Below, one piece after another: positions 35,873 through 46,034 of a DNA stretch of 64,000 nt (position 1 is its first letter; each line of letters opens with the position of its first letter). The notes under the pieces were generated by a model, which was not told the DNA's origin, searched no databases, and was given only the letters and a program-made list of their open reading frames with translations. The stretch lies in the NCBI GenBank assembly GCA_019638595.1, contig JAHBTJ010000007.1:124001-188000 (forward strand), read 5' to 3'. This stretch comes from Chitinophagaceae bacterium. Lineage in GTDB: Bacteria > Bacteroidota > Bacteroidia > Chitinophagales > Chitinophagaceae. Position numbers and translations under genes: made by a program.

Positions 35873-36102
35873 AGAAGACAGCCTCCCCCCGATAGGTATC
35901 GGTACCCAAGGAGGGCTTTGGTAACACTCTTGATTGTTATTGTTGAGTAAATTGTTGAATAGAGAACAGAAAGTACAAGAGTGCGACGCAACAGAAGATG
36001 ATAAGAGATATGAAGTTGGTAAACAAAAAATGCTGGTAAGTTCTAAAGCGATTTGAATAAATCAGCATCTCAAATGTCAAATTAAAAATCTTAAATAAGA
36101 TT
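35873..36102 (+). other. 230-bp rpoB-rpoC spacer with palindromic repeat
   Basis: The spacer holds a hairpin CCGATAGGTATCGG (35889-35902) enclosed by imperfect arms AGCCTCC / GGAGGGCT, without a T-run, and a 'ctcaaatgtcaaatt' repeat phrase near 36068. I see no gene and no convincing promoter. Confidence 0.55.
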
Positions 36103-39100
36103 ATGGCTATCAAAAAAGACAATCGCCCAAAATCAAATTTCTCAAAGATCACGATCAGCCTGGCATCGCCCGATGCTATCCTGGAAAGATCTTATGGTGA
36201 GGTTTTGAAGCCTGAAACCATTAACTATCGTACGTATAAGCCTGAAAGAGATGGTTTATTCTGCGAGCGGATTTTCGGGCCGGTAAAAGATTACGAATGT
36301 GCTTGCGGTAAGTACAAGCGTATCCGTTACAAGGGTATTGTGTGCGACCGTTGCGGCGTGGAAGTAACAGAGAAGAAAGTACGTCGTGAACGCATGGGGC
36401 ATATAAAGCTGGTTGTACCGGTTGTGCATATATGGTATTTTAAAAGTCTTCCTAATAAAATTGGTTACCTGCTGGGTATCAGCTCCAAAAAAATGGAGAG
36501 CATCGTTTATTACGAAAGATACGTGGTAATACAGCCGGGCGTTCGTGAAGACCGGAACCTGAAAATGGGTGATCTTATTACAGAAGAAGAGTACCTGGAA
36601 ATACTGGAAAATCTTCCTAAAGACAACCAGTATTTACTGGATGATGACCCGCAGAAGTTTATTGCCAAAATGGGAGCGGAAGCTATCCAGGCGATGCTGG
36701 CAAGGGTAGACCTTGACCAATTGAGCTACGACCTGCGTAATGCCGCCGCTACCGAAACTTCGCAACAGCGTAAAGCGGATGCGTTGAAGCGTTTGAGCGT
36801 GGTGGAATCTTTCCGCGATGCCAATGGCAGGATAGAAAACCGCCCTGAGTGGATGGTAATGCAATATATCCCGGTTATTCCACCGGAATTACGTCCATTG
36901 GTTCCGTTGGATGGTGGTCGTTTCGCGTCGTCTGACCTGAATGATCTGTATCGTCGTGTGATCATCCGCAACAACCGTTTGAAACGTTTGCTGGAGATCA
37001 AAGCCCCTGAAGTGATATTACGTAACGAAAAACGTATGCTGCAGGAAGCGATAGACTCGCTGTTTGATAATTCGCGTAAATCCAATGCCGTTAAAGCGGA
37101 AGGCGGGCGGGCGCTGAAATCATTGAGCGATGTGTTGAAAGGTAAGCAAGGCCGTTTCCGCCAGAACCTGCTGGGTAAACGTGTTGATTACTCCGGCCGT
37201 TCTGTAATTGTGGTTGGTCCCGAATTGAAATTGCATGAGTGCGGATTACCAAAAGATATGGCTGCTGAACTGTTCAAGCCGTTCATTATCCGCAAGCTCA
37301 TTGAAAGAGGTATTGTAAAAACGGTAAAGAGCGCCAGGAAGCTGGTAGACCGTAAAGAATCAGTTGTTTGGGATATCCTCGAAAATATATTGAAGGGACA
37401 CCCGGTTATGCTGAACCGTGCCCCAACGCTGCACAGGCTATCTATACAGGCCTTTCAGCCCCGCCTGGTAGAAGGCAAGGCTATACAGTTGCACCCGTTG
37501 GTATGTTCTGCGTTCAACGCCGACTTTGACGGTGACCAGATGGCGGTTCACGTACCATTGAGCAGCGCTGCAATTCTTGAAGCGCAGTTGCTCATGCTTT
37601 CTTCTCACAACATTTTGAACCCTCAGAACGGTACGCCGATAACCCTTCCTTCTCAGGACATGGTATTGGGCCTGTACTATATTTCAAAAGGAAAAAAATC
37701 TACCGAAACAGAAAAAATAAAAGGCGAAGGAAAAGCCTTTTACAATGCTGAGGAAGTAATTATAGCATATAACGAAGGAAAAGTTGACTTGCATGCGCCT
37801 ATAAAAGTAAGGGCAAAAGTTCGCAAAGACAATGGCGAACTGGAAAGCAAGCTGATAGAAACAACGGTTGGGCGTGTGATATTTAACCAGTATGTACCTG
37901 AAGAAGTTGGTTTTGTGAACGCATTGCTCACTAAAAAATCGCTCAGGGAAATTATCGGTGATATCATCAAGATCACCAACGTTCCAAAAACAGCCAAGTT
38001 CCTGGACGATATCAAGCAGTTAGGCTTCCGTACGGCTTTCCGTGGCGGATTGTCGTTCAACATCAACGACCTGGTTATTCCGCAACTGAAGCAGGAGCTG
38101 GTAGAATCGGCTTCTGATGAAGTAAAGGAAGTTTGGGAAAACTACAATATGGGTCTTATCACCAACAACGAACGTTACAACCAGATCATTGATATCTGGA
38201 GCCGTGTGGATACACGTGTAACGGAAACGTTGATCCGTGAAATGGCGACAGACAAACAGGGCTTTAACTCTGTATACATGATGCTGGATTCCGGAGCCCG
38301 TGGCAGCAAGCAGCAGGTAAAGCAGTTGGCCGGTATCAGGGGATTGATGGCCAAGCCGCGTAAAAGTGGCTCTACGGGGTCGGAGATCATTGAAAACCCT
38401 ATCCTTTCCAACTTTAAAGACGGGTTGAACGTATTGGAATACTTTATCTCTACCCACGGTGCGCGTAAAGGTCTTGCGGATACAGCGTTGAAAACAGCCG
38501 ATGCGGGTTACCTCACCCGTCGTTTGGTGGATGTGGCGCAGGATGTAGTAATTAACGAAGAAGATTGCGGCACGTTGCGTGGTATTGCCATCAGCGCGCT
38601 GAAAGATAACGAAGATATTGTTGAACCTTTATACGATCGCATCCAGGGACGTACCTCTGTACATGATGTGTACGATCCTCAAACCGATGAGCTGATTGTA
38701 GCAGCAGGCGAACATATTGATGAAGATATTGCAAGGAAAATAGAAGATAGCGGTATTGAAACAGTGGAGATACGTTCTGTATTGACCTGCGAAAGCAAAC
38801 GCGGCGTGTGCGTGAAATGTTATGGCTTGAACCTTGCTACCGGTTACCTGGCGCAAAAAGGCGATGCTGTGGGTATTATTGCCGCACAATCCATCGGTGA
38901 GCCTGGAACACAGCTAACCCTGCGTACTTTCCACGTAGGTGGTGTGGCCGGTTCAGCAACCGTTGACTCGCAACTTACAGCCAAGTTTGACGGCACTGTT
39001 CAGTTTGACGGTTTACGTACCGTAACCGCCGATGGTAATGATGGCGAAAAAGTACAGATAGTAATAGGTCGTACAGGTGAATTGAGGATCGTTGATGTGA

Positions 39101-40395
39101 AAAATGATCGTTTATTGATCACTAACAACATACCTTATGGCGCTACATTATTGGTGAAAGACGGTCAGCAGATCAGTAAAGGCGATGTGATCTGTACATG
39201 GGATCCGTTCAACAACGTAATTATTTCCGAACAGGCAGGTAATGTGAAATTTGAAAATGTAGTGGAAGGCATTACTTTCCGTGAAGAAGCAGACGAACAG
39301 ACCGGGCACCGTGAAAAAGTAGTGATAGAAACAAAAGATAAGACCAGGATACCGATGATGTTGGTGGAAGGTAAAGAAATTAAAACCTATAACCTTCCTG
39401 TGGGATCGCATATTGTGGTAGACGAAGCTGAAGAGGTAAGGGCAGGTCAGGTGTTGGTTAAAATTCCACGTGTGTTGGGTAAGCTGAGAGATATTACCGG
39501 TGGTTTGCCGCGCGTAACAGAATTGTTCGAAGCGCGTAATCCTGGTAATCCTGCTATCGTTTCTGAAATTGATGGAGTAGTATCCTTTGGCGTTGTAAAA
39601 CGTGGTAACCGTGAAATTATAATTGAGGCCAAAGACGGGGTAGTAAAAAAATACCTGGTGCCTTTAACACGCCAGATCCTTGTTCAGGACGGCGACTTTG
39701 TAAGAGCCGGTACTTCTCTTTCTGACGGGCAAACTGCTCCTGCGGATATCCTGAACATTAAAGGACCTTATGCGGTACAGGAATATGTGGTAAATGAAAT
39801 TCAGGAAGTTTACCGTTTACAGGGTGTGCGTATTAACGACAAGCATATTGAGGTGATAGTTAGGCAGATGATGAAAAAGGTTGAGATCGTTGAGCCGGGA
39901 GATACCAAATTCCTGGAGGAAGATCTGGAAGACAGGTTTGAGTTCATTGAAGAGAACGACTGGATATTTGATAAGAAAGTGGTAACCGATCCGGGTGAAT
40001 CAACCAAGCTTCGTGCAGGACAGATCGTTAGCTTACGCGAATTGCGTGAAGAGAATTCTATCTTAAGAAGGAATGATAAAAAGCTGGCGGAATACCGTGA
40101 TGCCAACCCCGCAACTTCTAAACCCGTGCTGCTGGGTATTACCAAGGCTTCGCTGGGAACACATAGCTGGATATCTGCAGCTTCATTCCAGGAAACAACC
40201 AAAGTATTAAGCTCTGCGGCAATACAGGGTAAAACGGATGATATGCTGGGATTGAAGGAAAATGTGATTACCGGGCACCCGATACCTGCAGGTACAGGTT
40301 TGCGCGAGTTTGAAAATATGGTTGTAGGCAGCAAGGAGGAGTATGAATTGTTGCAAACTACCCGTGAGGCGATGAGCTTTGATGAAGAAGAATAG
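36103..40395 (+). CDS. rpoC: DNA-directed RNA polymerase beta-prime subunit
   Basis: A 1430-residue beta-prime subunit, complete. The N-terminal zinc site is in '[21 protein letters not shown]'-type sequence (about 65-85). The catalytic NADFDGD is at residues 472-478. The second zinc cluster is in '[22 protein letters not shown]', followed by '[20 protein letters not shown]' (bridge-helix/trigger-loop region) and the C-terminal '[19 protein letters not shown]'. Length fits Bacteroidota RpoC. It is the last gene of the operon and ends in a strong terminator. Confidence 0.99.
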   Translation: MAIKKDNRPKSNFSKITISLASPDAILERSYGEVLKPETINYRTYKPERDGLFCERIFGPVKDYECACGKYKRIRYKGIVCDRCGVEVTEKKVRRERMGHIKLVVPVVHIWYFKSLPNKIGYLLGISSKKMESIVYYERYVVIQPGVREDRNLKMGDLITEEEYLEILENLPKDNQYLLDDDPQKFIAKMGAEAIQAMLARVDLDQLSYDLRNAAATETSQQRKADALKRLSVVESFRDANGRIENRPEWMVMQYIPVIPPELRPLVPLDGGRFASSDLNDLYRRVIIRNNRLKRLLEIKAPEVILRNEKRMLQEAIDSLFDNSRKSNAVKAEGGRALKSLSDVLKGKQGRFRQNLLGKRVDYSGRSVIVVGPELKLHECGLPKDMAAELFKPFIIRKLIERGIVKTVKSARKLVDRKESVVWDILENILKGHPVMLNRAPTLHRLSIQAFQPRLVEGKAIQLHPLVCSAFNADFDGDQMAVHVPLSSAAILEAQLLMLSSHNILNPQNGTPITLPSQDMVLGLYYISKGKKSTETEKIKGEGKAFYNAEEVIIAYNEGKVDLHAPIKVRAKVRKDNGELESKLIETTVGRVIFNQYVPEEVGFVNALLTKKSLREIIGDIIKITNVPKTAKFLDDIKQLGFRTAFRGGLSFNINDLVIPQLKQELVESASDEVKEVWENYNMGLITNNERYNQIIDIWSRVDTRVTETLIREMATDKQGFNSVYMMLDSGARGSKQQVKQLAGIRGLMAKPRKSGSTGSEIIENPILSNFKDGLNVLEYFISTHGARKGLADTALKTADAGYLTRRLVDVAQDVVINEEDCGTLRGIAISALKDNEDIVEPLYDRIQGRTSVHDVYDPQTDELIVAAGEHIDEDIARKIEDSGIETVEIRSVLTCESKRGVCVKCYGLNLATGYLAQKGDAVGIIAAQSIGEPGTQLTLRTFHVGGVAGSATVDSQLTAKFDGTVQFDGLRTVTADGNDGEKVQIVIGRTGELRIVDVKNDRLLITNNIPYGATLLVKDGQQISKGDVICTWDPFNNVIISEQAGNVKFENVVEGITFREEADEQTGHREKVVIETKDKTRIPMMLVEGKEIKTYNLPVGSHIVVDEAEEVRAGQVLVKIPRVLGKLRDITGGLPRVTELFEARNPGNPAIVSEIDGVVSFGVVKRGNREIIIEAKDGVVKKYLVPLTRQILVQDGDFVRAGTSLSDGQTAPADILNIKGPYAVQEYVVNEIQEVYRLQGVRINDKHIEVIVRQMMKKVEIVEPGDTKFLEEDLEDRFEFIEENDWIFDKKVVTDPGESTKLRAGQIVSLRELREENSILRRNDKKLAEYRDANPATSKPVLLGITKASLGTHSWISAASFQETTKVLSSAAIQGKTDDMLGLKENVITGHPIPAGTGLREFENMVVGSKEEYELLQTTREAMSFDEEE

Positions 40396-40412
40396 TTAAA
40401 TAAACTGGCTTT

Positions 40413-40447
40413 AAAGGAGTAGAAGTAAAAACTTCTGCTCCTTTTTT
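40413..40447 (+). terminator. Rho-independent terminator of the rpoBC operon
   Basis: AAAGGAGTAGAAGT pairs with ACTTCTGCTCCTTT (14 bp, one T-G) around an AAAA loop and runs into six T. Confidence 0.9.
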
Positions 40448-40538
40448 ATTGCTGTTTCAGCTACAGGCACAGGCTGTTAAGTGTTTTTTAAAAGCGATTT
40501 CGCTTGTACATATTTCCATAATTTGCAAAAAAATATTC

Positions 40539-41153
40539 ATGAAGCATTTATCTCTTGTTCTCAGCATTATTGCGCTGGTATTGGTGGGAGTATTATTTTA
40601 CCAGCAACGATCGCTCACCGCTATATCTAAGCCTGAGGTGCCCGATCCTGCTGCCGGCGGAGATACTTCTCAGGTAAAACCATTGCGTATAGCGTATGTT
40701 GACCTGGATTCAATTGACGCGAGATTTGAGTTTTACAAAACCAAAATGGATGCGTTCGAGAAAAAAAAGGATGGGTTTGACAGGCAGTTGAATGGCGCAT
40801 ACCAGCAATTGGATAACAGGCGTATTGAGTTTCTTAAAAAGGGAAATGCTATTACACAGGCCGAAGCGGAATCTTTTAAAAGAGAATATGACCAGCAGTT
40901 GCAGGAGCTTGAAAACAGGCGCAGACGAATAGAGCAGGAAGTTCAGCAGGAAGCGATGATCATGAGGGATGATATCTTTAAGAAAATCAATGACTACCTT
41001 ACAGGATATAGCAGGGAAAAGGGCTTTACCTACATTTTTTCTTACTCCCGTAACGCCAATATTTTTTTATATCAGGACACGGCTTTTGACATAACCGGCG
41101 AAGTAATTATTGGTTTGAACAATATGTACAATAAACCGGCAGAAACAAAATAG
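40539..41153 (+). CDS. OmpH/Skp-family periplasmic chaperone-like protein
   Basis: A 204-residue protein with an N-terminal membrane anchor or signal segment ('LSLVLSIIALVLVGVLFY'), then 'IAYVDLDSIDARFEFY', the start of the Skp/OmpH fold, and a long charged coiled coil (about 70-150, 'LENRRRRIEQEVQQEA') that forms the chaperone tentacles. It ends 'FTYIFSYSRNANIFLY...DITGEVIIGLN', typical of the family. Skp-type proteins hold unfolded outer-membrane proteins in the periplasm. ATG at 40539 (MKHLSLV) is chosen; sequence upstream in the same frame overlaps the rpoC terminator region and has no family match. Confidence 0.85.
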   Translation: MKHLSLVLSIIALVLVGVLFYQQRSLTAISKPEVPDPAAGGDTSQVKPLRIAYVDLDSIDARFEFYKTKMDAFEKKKDGFDRQLNGAYQQLDNRRIEFLKKGNAITQAEAESFKREYDQQLQELENRRRRIEQEVQQEAMIMRDDIFKKINDYLTGYSREKGFTYIFSYSRNANIFLYQDTAFDITGEVIIGLNNMYNKPAETK

Positions 41154-41181
41154 GTACTGGTAAATAATTGATTTTTTGATG

Positions 41182-41212
41182 AAGGGTTTGACGGGATCGG
41201 CAAACCCTTTTT
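41182..41212 (+). terminator. Terminator after the OmpH-like gene
   Basis: AAGGGTTTG pairs with CAAACCCTT (9 bp, 10-nt loop) followed by five T (41208-41212). Confidence 0.75.
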
Positions 41213-41302
41213 GCATAACGGTAGCTTGTATTGATCCCGATTGCTGATGATTTTTTGGTAATTGTAGTTTCTATTCTTTACTTTATTAGGTAAAACAGAA
41301 CG

Positions 41303-42289
41303 ATGAACGTAACGCAACTGTTCGATTCCTTTAAGGATATTAAAGTGGGCATTATTGGTGATGTAATGCTTGATACTTATATGTGGGGAAAGGTAGACCG
41401 TATTTCTCCCGAAGCGCCGGTGCCTGTAGTTTCGGTTAATAAGAAGGAATACAGGATTGGCGGTGCGGGAAATGTGGCGCTTAATATATCTTCCTTAGGG
41501 GCCAAGGCATCTGTTATTTCAGTTACAGGGCACGATAATGATGGAGCAGAGTTGAAAAAAATGTTTGAAGGAAATGCAATTGATACCTCTTTCCTTTTAC
41601 AGAGTGAAAAACGGATCACCACAAATAAAATACGTATTATAGCCCGTAACCAGCAAATGATGCGGCTTGATAATGAGATGATCTCCGATCTTGGCTACGA
41701 GGATGAAAACAGGCTGATCCTGGCTGTTCAGACGTATGTGGCACAGGAAAAGCCCGGGGTAATTATATTGGAAGATTATAATAAAGGTGTTCTTACAAAA
41801 TTGGTTGTTCAAAAGGTAATTGATATATGCAGGCATAACAATATAATTACCGCGGTAGATCCCAAACGAAAAAATTTCTTCAGCTATAAACATGTCAACA
41901 TATTCAAACCTAACCTGAAAGAAGCTACGGAGGCGCTGAATATTTTATATACTACGGTTGATGAAAAGCTCCTGCAAAGTATACATAACGCTTTGTATGA
42001 AAAGCTGCAACATCATATTTCATTTATCACCTTATCGGAAAAAGGCGTTTTTTATCAATACGGCGATAGCGCTTCCATTGTTCCATCTCATCTTCGCAGC
42101 ATTGCCGATGTGAGTGGAGCCGGAGATACCGTAATAGCGGTGGCTTCGCTGGTATATGCTGCCACAAAGGATGTGCAGTTAATGGCGAAAGTGGCAAATA
42201 TTGCCGGCGGACTTGTTTGCGAAGAGGTTGGTACGGCGGCTATTAACAGAGAAAAGCTGGCGGAAGAATGCAAAAAATTGTTAGCCTGA
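41303..42289 (+). CDS. HldE-type heptose-7-phosphate kinase (RfaE1 domain)
   Basis: A 328-residue ribokinase-fold kinase matching the first domain of HldE: 'KVGIIGDVMLDTYMWGKVDRISPEAPVPVV', 'YRIGGAGNVALNISSLGAK', 'GVIILEDYNKGVLT', 'AVDPKRKNFFSYKHV' and the catalytic 'ADVSGAGDTVIAV'. It phosphorylates D-glycero-D-manno-heptose 7-phosphate at C1 for the ADP-heptose route to LPS core or surface glycan. The cytidylyltransferase half of HldE is absent, so adenylyl transfer must come from a separate gene outside the window. Confidence 0.88.
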   Translation: MNVTQLFDSFKDIKVGIIGDVMLDTYMWGKVDRISPEAPVPVVSVNKKEYRIGGAGNVALNISSLGAKASVISVTGHDNDGAELKKMFEGNAIDTSFLLQSEKRITTNKIRIIARNQQMMRLDNEMISDLGYEDENRLILAVQTYVAQEKPGVIILEDYNKGVLTKLVVQKVIDICRHNNIITAVDPKRKNFFSYKHVNIFKPNLKEATEALNILYTTVDEKLLQSIHNALYEKLQHHISFITLSEKGVFYQYGDSASIVPSHLRSIADVSGAGDTVIAVASLVYAATKDVQLMAKVANIAGGLVCEEVGTAAINREKLAEECKKLLA

Positions 42290-42331
42290 GGTGAACGCTT
42301 GGCCCGGGGATTTCCATTGTTTGATATAAGG

Positions 42332-42354
42332 AGGGCGCTCTGTAAGAGCGCTTT
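42332..42354 (+). terminator. Hairpin after the heptose kinase gene
   Basis: GCGCTC / GAGCGC with a TGTAA loop, extended by G-U pairs, then CTTTATTG. The T-run is short, so it is a weak terminator candidate. Confidence 0.45.
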
Positions 42355-42483
42355 ATTGTATGATCTCTTTTGTTCCATCGGGTAAAAAGTAGTGTTGATA
42401 TAGAAAGATAAATCAATTGACCATAATAACATAACGCTAACAGGCTTGCAAAATATTATTGCTTTATAAAAACCAATACTGTT

Positions 42484-43086
42484 ATGCAAGTTTTAAGGTA
42501 TACGCTCATTATCGTGTTGTTTTTTGGGGGAACCGTAAGTCTTTACTCACAAAAGCTGGCATATGGAGTAAATCTTGATTTGAACTACTCCTCCGGAAGC
42601 GGAAAAGGCTTGCAGGATAAAATGAAGCCCGGATATGGTGGAGGAATATGGATTAATTATCCGGCAACAAAAAAATTGAAACTGCAACCGGAGCTATGGC
42701 TTACGCAATACAACTATATCAAAGCCGATGATTTTGATAAGTATTATAAGAATAATGCAGGCAGGATAGGCGCCCGTACTAAAATAAGATTAGCTAATGC
42801 TAACCTGCCCCTGTTGTTGCGATATGACATTATTCCCTGGATAATAGTATTTGCAGGGCCGCAGATCGGGATCGTTGTATTTGAAGATGAGAACCTGAGA
42901 AAAGACGGAGTAAATGCTTTCAGGAAAACGGAGCTGTCGGCTGTTGGCGGATTGGAGTTTAATTTGGGAACTGTAGGTGTTTTTGGAAGATATACGCAGG
43001 GCGTTTCCAATATTAATAACATGGACAGCAGGTATCAATGGAAATCGCAACACATTGACCTCGGTATATCGTTGAGAGTTAGGTAA
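42484..43086 (+). CDS. PorT-type outer-membrane beta-barrel protein
   Basis: A 200-residue protein with a signal peptide (about 22 residues, ending LYSQ), followed by alternating strands typical of an eight-stranded barrel: 'LAYGVNLDLNYSSGSG', 'KLKLQPELWLTQYNYI', 'LPLLLRYDIIPWIIVFAGPQIG', 'SAVGGLEFNLGTVGVFGRYTQGVSNI', ending 'HIDLGISLRVR'. It belongs to the PorT/beta-barrel_2 group of Bacteroidota envelope proteins; the first member of that group supports type IX secretion, but most others are uncharacterised. Monocistronic, convergent with the RluA-type gene. Confidence 0.78.
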   Translation: MQVLRYTLIIVLFFGGTVSLYSQKLAYGVNLDLNYSSGSGKGLQDKMKPGYGGGIWINYPATKKLKLQPELWLTQYNYIKADDFDKYYKNNAGRIGARTKIRLANANLPLLLRYDIIPWIIVFAGPQIGIVVFEDENLRKDGVNAFRKTELSAVGGLEFNLGTVGVFGRYTQGVSNINNMDSRYQWKSQHIDLGISLRVR

Positions 43087-43132
43087 GGCTGCCCTTTTTT
43101 GAAAAAAGATCAAAGGAATAAGCGGAGTACAG

Positions 43133-43855
43133 CTACGATTTCCACTTTCTTAACTGTTGTAAAAAAGCGCGTATGTCTTTGGGAACAGCAGCTTCTATAA
43201 TATGTTCCTGTTTTTGCTGATCGGTGAAAATGAGCTTTTCTGCATGTAAAGCCAGCCGGTTAAATAAGGGGCGCTCTTCTTCCTCTTTTTTTGAAAGATT
43301 GAATTTTTTCTTGATAGAAGAAAGCAATACGGGTTCCCCGTTGCCATATAAGGGGTCGCAAACAATAGGATGTCCTATATGTTTCATATGCACACGTATC
43401 TGGTGCGTTCTGCCGGTATGAATGCGGAACTGCATCAAAGAAAAATTGCCAAAGCACTCTGCCACTTCGTAATCGGTTAGCGCGTATTTACCTTTTTTAT
43501 TGGTTACCATTACGCCTCTTTTGGCAGAATGTTCCATGATGGCAGCATCAATACTTCCTTTATTGTCGGGCGGCGTACCATGAACAATTCCCGTATAATA
43601 TTTTGCAACCTCTCTTCCTTCAAACAATCCCGAAAGGTATTTATGCGCCCGCTCGTTTTTGGCAAATACAATTACACCGCTGGTATCCTTATCAAGCCGG
43701 TGAACGGTCCATATCTGCCCTAATCTTTCTGCCAGTATATCCTTGAGGGAAATTTCATTGCCTTCCCGCGCCGGTACTGATAATAGCCCCGATGGCTTAT
43801 TGATGGCAATAAAATGTTCATTTTCTACGAGTATTTCTGCCTTATTTTTTTGCAC
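43133..43855 (-). CDS. RluA-family RNA pseudouridine synthase
   Basis: A 240-residue enzyme without an S4 domain. The catalytic motif 'VHRLDKDTSGVIVFAK' holds the nucleophilic Asp; 'IHTGRTHQIRVHMKHIGHPIVCDPLYG' is the family C-terminal signature. It modifies uridines in 23S rRNA or tRNA. The start is GTG at 43855, which overlaps the upstream gene's last 14 bp, so translation is probably coupled. It is the third gene of a minus-strand run of RNA-modification enzymes. The target base cannot be read from the sequence. Confidence 0.87.
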   Translation of the reverse strand: MQKNKAEILVENEHFIAINKPSGLLSVPAREGNEISLKDILAERLGQIWTVHRLDKDTSGVIVFAKNERAHKYLSGLFEGREVAKYYTGIVHGTPPDNKGSIDAAIMEHSAKRGVMVTNKKGKYALTDYEVAECFGNFSLMQFRIHTGRTHQIRVHMKHIGHPIVCDPLYGNGEPVLLSSIKKKFNLSKKEEEERPLFNRLALHAEKLIFTDQQKQEHIIEAAVPKDIRAFLQQLRKWKS

Positions 43856-44927
43856 TTATTGCGGAGATTTTTTGTTTTCGGAAGGAAGTGTTCAGGTGCT
43901 TAAGCAGGCGTATTTCCTTTTCTGTTAAAAAACGCCACTTACCCCGGTCTACATTTTTTTTGGTGAATATACCATACATCACCCTGTCGAGGTTTTTAAC
44001 TTTAAAGCCGAGCTGTTCAAAAATGCGGCGAACAATACGGTTTCGCCCGCTATGTATTTCAATACCAATTACACTTTTGTCTTTGCTGTCTGCATATGCT
44101 ACCGCATCCGGTTGAATAAATCCATCCTCAAGCGTAATACCGCCGGCAATAGTATCCAACTGTTGTTTGGTAACGGGCTGGTCTACCCGCACTTCGTATA
44201 TTTTTTTTACTTCATATCTGGGGTGAGTAAGGCGTTGTGCAAGCTCTCCGTCGTTTGTTAACAGCAATACGCCGGTGGTATTCCTGTCAAGCCTTCCCAC
44301 GGGGAATACACGCTCGGTGGTGGCGCTCCTTACCAGGTCCATTACGGTTTTTCGTCCTTCAGGGTCGTCTGTAGTGGTAATATAATCTTTTGGCTTATTT
44401 AAAAGGATATATACCAGGTTTTTTTGAAGAGATATCTTTTTACCGCTTACACGGATATTATCCTGCTGACTTACCCGGTAAGGAGGTTCGGTAATAACCT
44501 GCCCGTTTACCAGCACTTTACCGGCTTTTATTAAATCCGCTGCCTCCCTTCTGCCACAAATACCGCTCCAGGCAATGAATTTGTTGAGGGGCATTTCGTT
44601 ATTTGAGGTTTGAGATTTCTGATTCGCCGCGGTGGAAAGGTTCGGGGTTCCTGTTTTTTTGTTGATAACTGTTTTGGGGCGATCATCTTTTACAGATCGC
44701 TGATTGCTGATTGCCGGCTGCTGACCGCCGGCTGCTGACCGCTGATAGCTGACCGCTGACTGCTTATTGCTACCGGCTGCTTTTCTCTTTTCATGCGCTA
44801 AACGTTTCTGCTCTTCAAAATAGGCGTTTTTCTCTGCCCGCACTTTTCTTTTTTCCTGCCGGATGCGTTCTTTCTTTTTCGCGCCGCTTTCTTTATTAAT
44901 AAACTTGTCAAAAGGTTTCTTGCTCAT
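43842..44927 (-). CDS. RluB/RsuA-family pseudouridine synthase with repeat-derived N-terminal extension
   Basis: A 361-residue enzyme. Residues 1-50 are strongly basic (Lys/Arg-rich, 'KKKERIRQEKRKVRAEKNAYF'). Residues about 52-78 ('SNKQSAVSYQRSAAGGQQ' and on) and about 103-110 look translated from dispersed repeats. The S4 RNA-binding domain starts at about 112 ('MPLNKFIAWSGICGRREAADLI'). The catalytic core has 'FPVGRLDRNTTGVLLLTNDGELAQ', and the C-terminus 'HSGRNRIVRRIFEQLGFKVKNLDRV'. RluB converts U2605 of 23S rRNA (E. coli numbering); that target is inferred. A linker of this kind is usual in Bacteroidota, but its repeat content is not. Confidence 0.88.
   Translation of the reverse strand: MSKKPFDKFINKESGAKKKERIRQEKRKVRAEKNAYFEEQKRLAHEKRKAAGSNKQSAVSYQRSAAGGQQPAISNQRSVKDDRPKTVINKKTGTPNLSTAANQKSQTSNNEMPLNKFIAWSGICGRREAADLIKAGKVLVNGQVITEPPYRVSQQDNIRVSGKKISLQKNLVYILLNKPKDYITTTDDPEGRKTVMDLVRSATTERVFPVGRLDRNTTGVLLLTNDGELAQRLTHPRYEVKKIYEVRVDQPVTKQQLDTIAGGITLEDGFIQPDAVAYADSKDKSVIGIEIHSGRNRIVRRIFEQLGFKVKNLDRVMYGIFTKKNVDRGKWRFLTEKEIRLLKHLNTSFRKQKISAISAKK
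44599..44773 (-). repeat. Dispersed repeats inside the RsuA-family coding sequence
   Basis: From 44694 to 44773 the DNA is built of 'gctgatagctgaccgctgac' style units, and 44599-44622 has 'atttgaggtttgagatttct', the same wording as intergenic repeats at 30804-30864 and at 60089-60106. All sit in frame in the linker before the S4 domain. Confidence 0.65.
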
Positions 44928-44963
44928 AAAGCTTGCTGTTTTACAACAGTAATAAAAATATAG

Positions 44964-46019
44964 TTAATGTAGAGTACCCTTATTGGCCAACTGTCCGCAA
45001 GCGGCATCTATATCTTTGCCCCTGCTTTTTCTCAATCTGGCGTTTACCCTGTTTTTTTCAAGCTGCTGCATAAATAGTTCTGTTGTGGTTTCATCCGGCC
45101 TGGAAAACGAAGCCATGTCAATAGGGTTGTATTCTATGATATTTACCAGGTCGGCGGGTATTTGCCTGTATATTTTTATCAGCTCATCCGCATCCTGCAG
45201 GGAATCATTAAAATCTTTGAACAGGATATACTCCAGGGTTATTTCATTTCCTGTTTTCCGGTAAAAATAATTAAGCGCTTCAATTAAAGATTTGATATCA
45301 TTCGTATCATTGATCGGCATTATTTCGTGCCTTTTTTGATCGTTGGCGGCGTGCAGCGAAAGCGCCAGCTTAAACTTAACTTCGTCATCACCCAGTTGCC
45401 TGATCATTTTAGCAACTCCGGCAGTTGATACAGTAATACGCCGCGGGCTCATACCCAAACCATCCGGAGAAGAAATCCTTTCAATGGCTTTTAATACGTT
45501 TTTATAATTCAGCAGCGGTTCCCCCATTCCCATAAACACAATATTGCTGAGCTTTTTGTGGTAGCTGCTTTCGGCCTGTTTGCTAATATGCACTACCTCA
45601 TCGTATATTTCGTCATAATGCAGGTTGCGCTTTCGGTCCATATAGCCGGTTGCGCAAAATTTACAGCTCAGGCTGCACCCGATTTGCGAAGACACACAAG
45701 CTGTTTGCCTGGATTCAGTGGGTATCAAAACACCTTCCACCAGGTGTCCGTCAACTGTTCTGAACCTGCTTTTAATGGTGCCATCTGCCGAGTATTGAGA
45801 AGTATCAACCGTAAGGGCTGGTAAATCAAAATGATCGGAAAGCCGGGTACGAAGCTCTTTGCTCAGGTTGGTCATAGCGTTAAAGCTGTGCGCGTGCTTT
45901 TGCCATAACCATTCATATACCTGTTTGGCCCTGAACTTTTTATCGCCCAGCTCCTCAAAGTAGGCCTGCAGCTCTTCCAGGGTTAAATGCCGTATATTTT
46001 GCTTTTTTGCCACCTGCAT
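44964..46019 (-). CDS. rlmN: 23S rRNA (adenine2503-C2)-methyltransferase RlmN
   Basis: A 351-residue radical-SAM methyltransferase. The 4Fe-4S cluster ligands are C115, C119 and C122 in 'GCSLSCKFCATGYMDRKR'; 'VFMGMGEPLLNYKNV' binds SAM; 'ITVSTAGVAKMI' and 'LALSLHAANDQKRHEIMPI' are RlmN signatures; the resolving Cys lies in the C-terminal 'DAACGQL'. It methylates A2503 of 23S rRNA and A37 of some tRNAs. ATG at 46019 is chosen: it gives the usual length, and a -7 box sits just upstream (46034 to 46027). The frame stays open to 46205 but that part has no homology. Confidence 0.95.
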   Translation of the reverse strand: MQVAKKQNIRHLTLEELQAYFEELGDKKFRAKQVYEWLWQKHAHSFNAMTNLSKELRTRLSDHFDLPALTVDTSQYSADGTIKSRFRTVDGHLVEGVLIPTESRQTACVSSQIGCSLSCKFCATGYMDRKRNLHYDEIYDEVVHISKQAESSYHKKLSNIVFMGMGEPLLNYKNVLKAIERISSPDGLGMSPRRITVSTAGVAKMIRQLGDDEVKFKLALSLHAANDQKRHEIMPINDTNDIKSLIEALNYFYRKTGNEITLEYILFKDFNDSLQDADELIKIYRQIPADLVNIIEYNPIDMASFSRPDETTTELFMQQLEKNRVNARLRKSRGKDIDAACGQLANKGTLH

Positions 46020-46026
46020 AACACTG

Positions 46027-46034
46027 CAAAGATA
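46027..46034 (-). promoter_or_regulatory. -7 promoter element of rlmN
   Basis: On the minus strand the sequence reads TATCTTTG followed by CAGTGTTATG. This is an exact match to TAnnTTTG placed so that transcription would begin within about 5 nt of the ATG at 46019, giving an almost leaderless mRNA. Confidence 0.55.
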
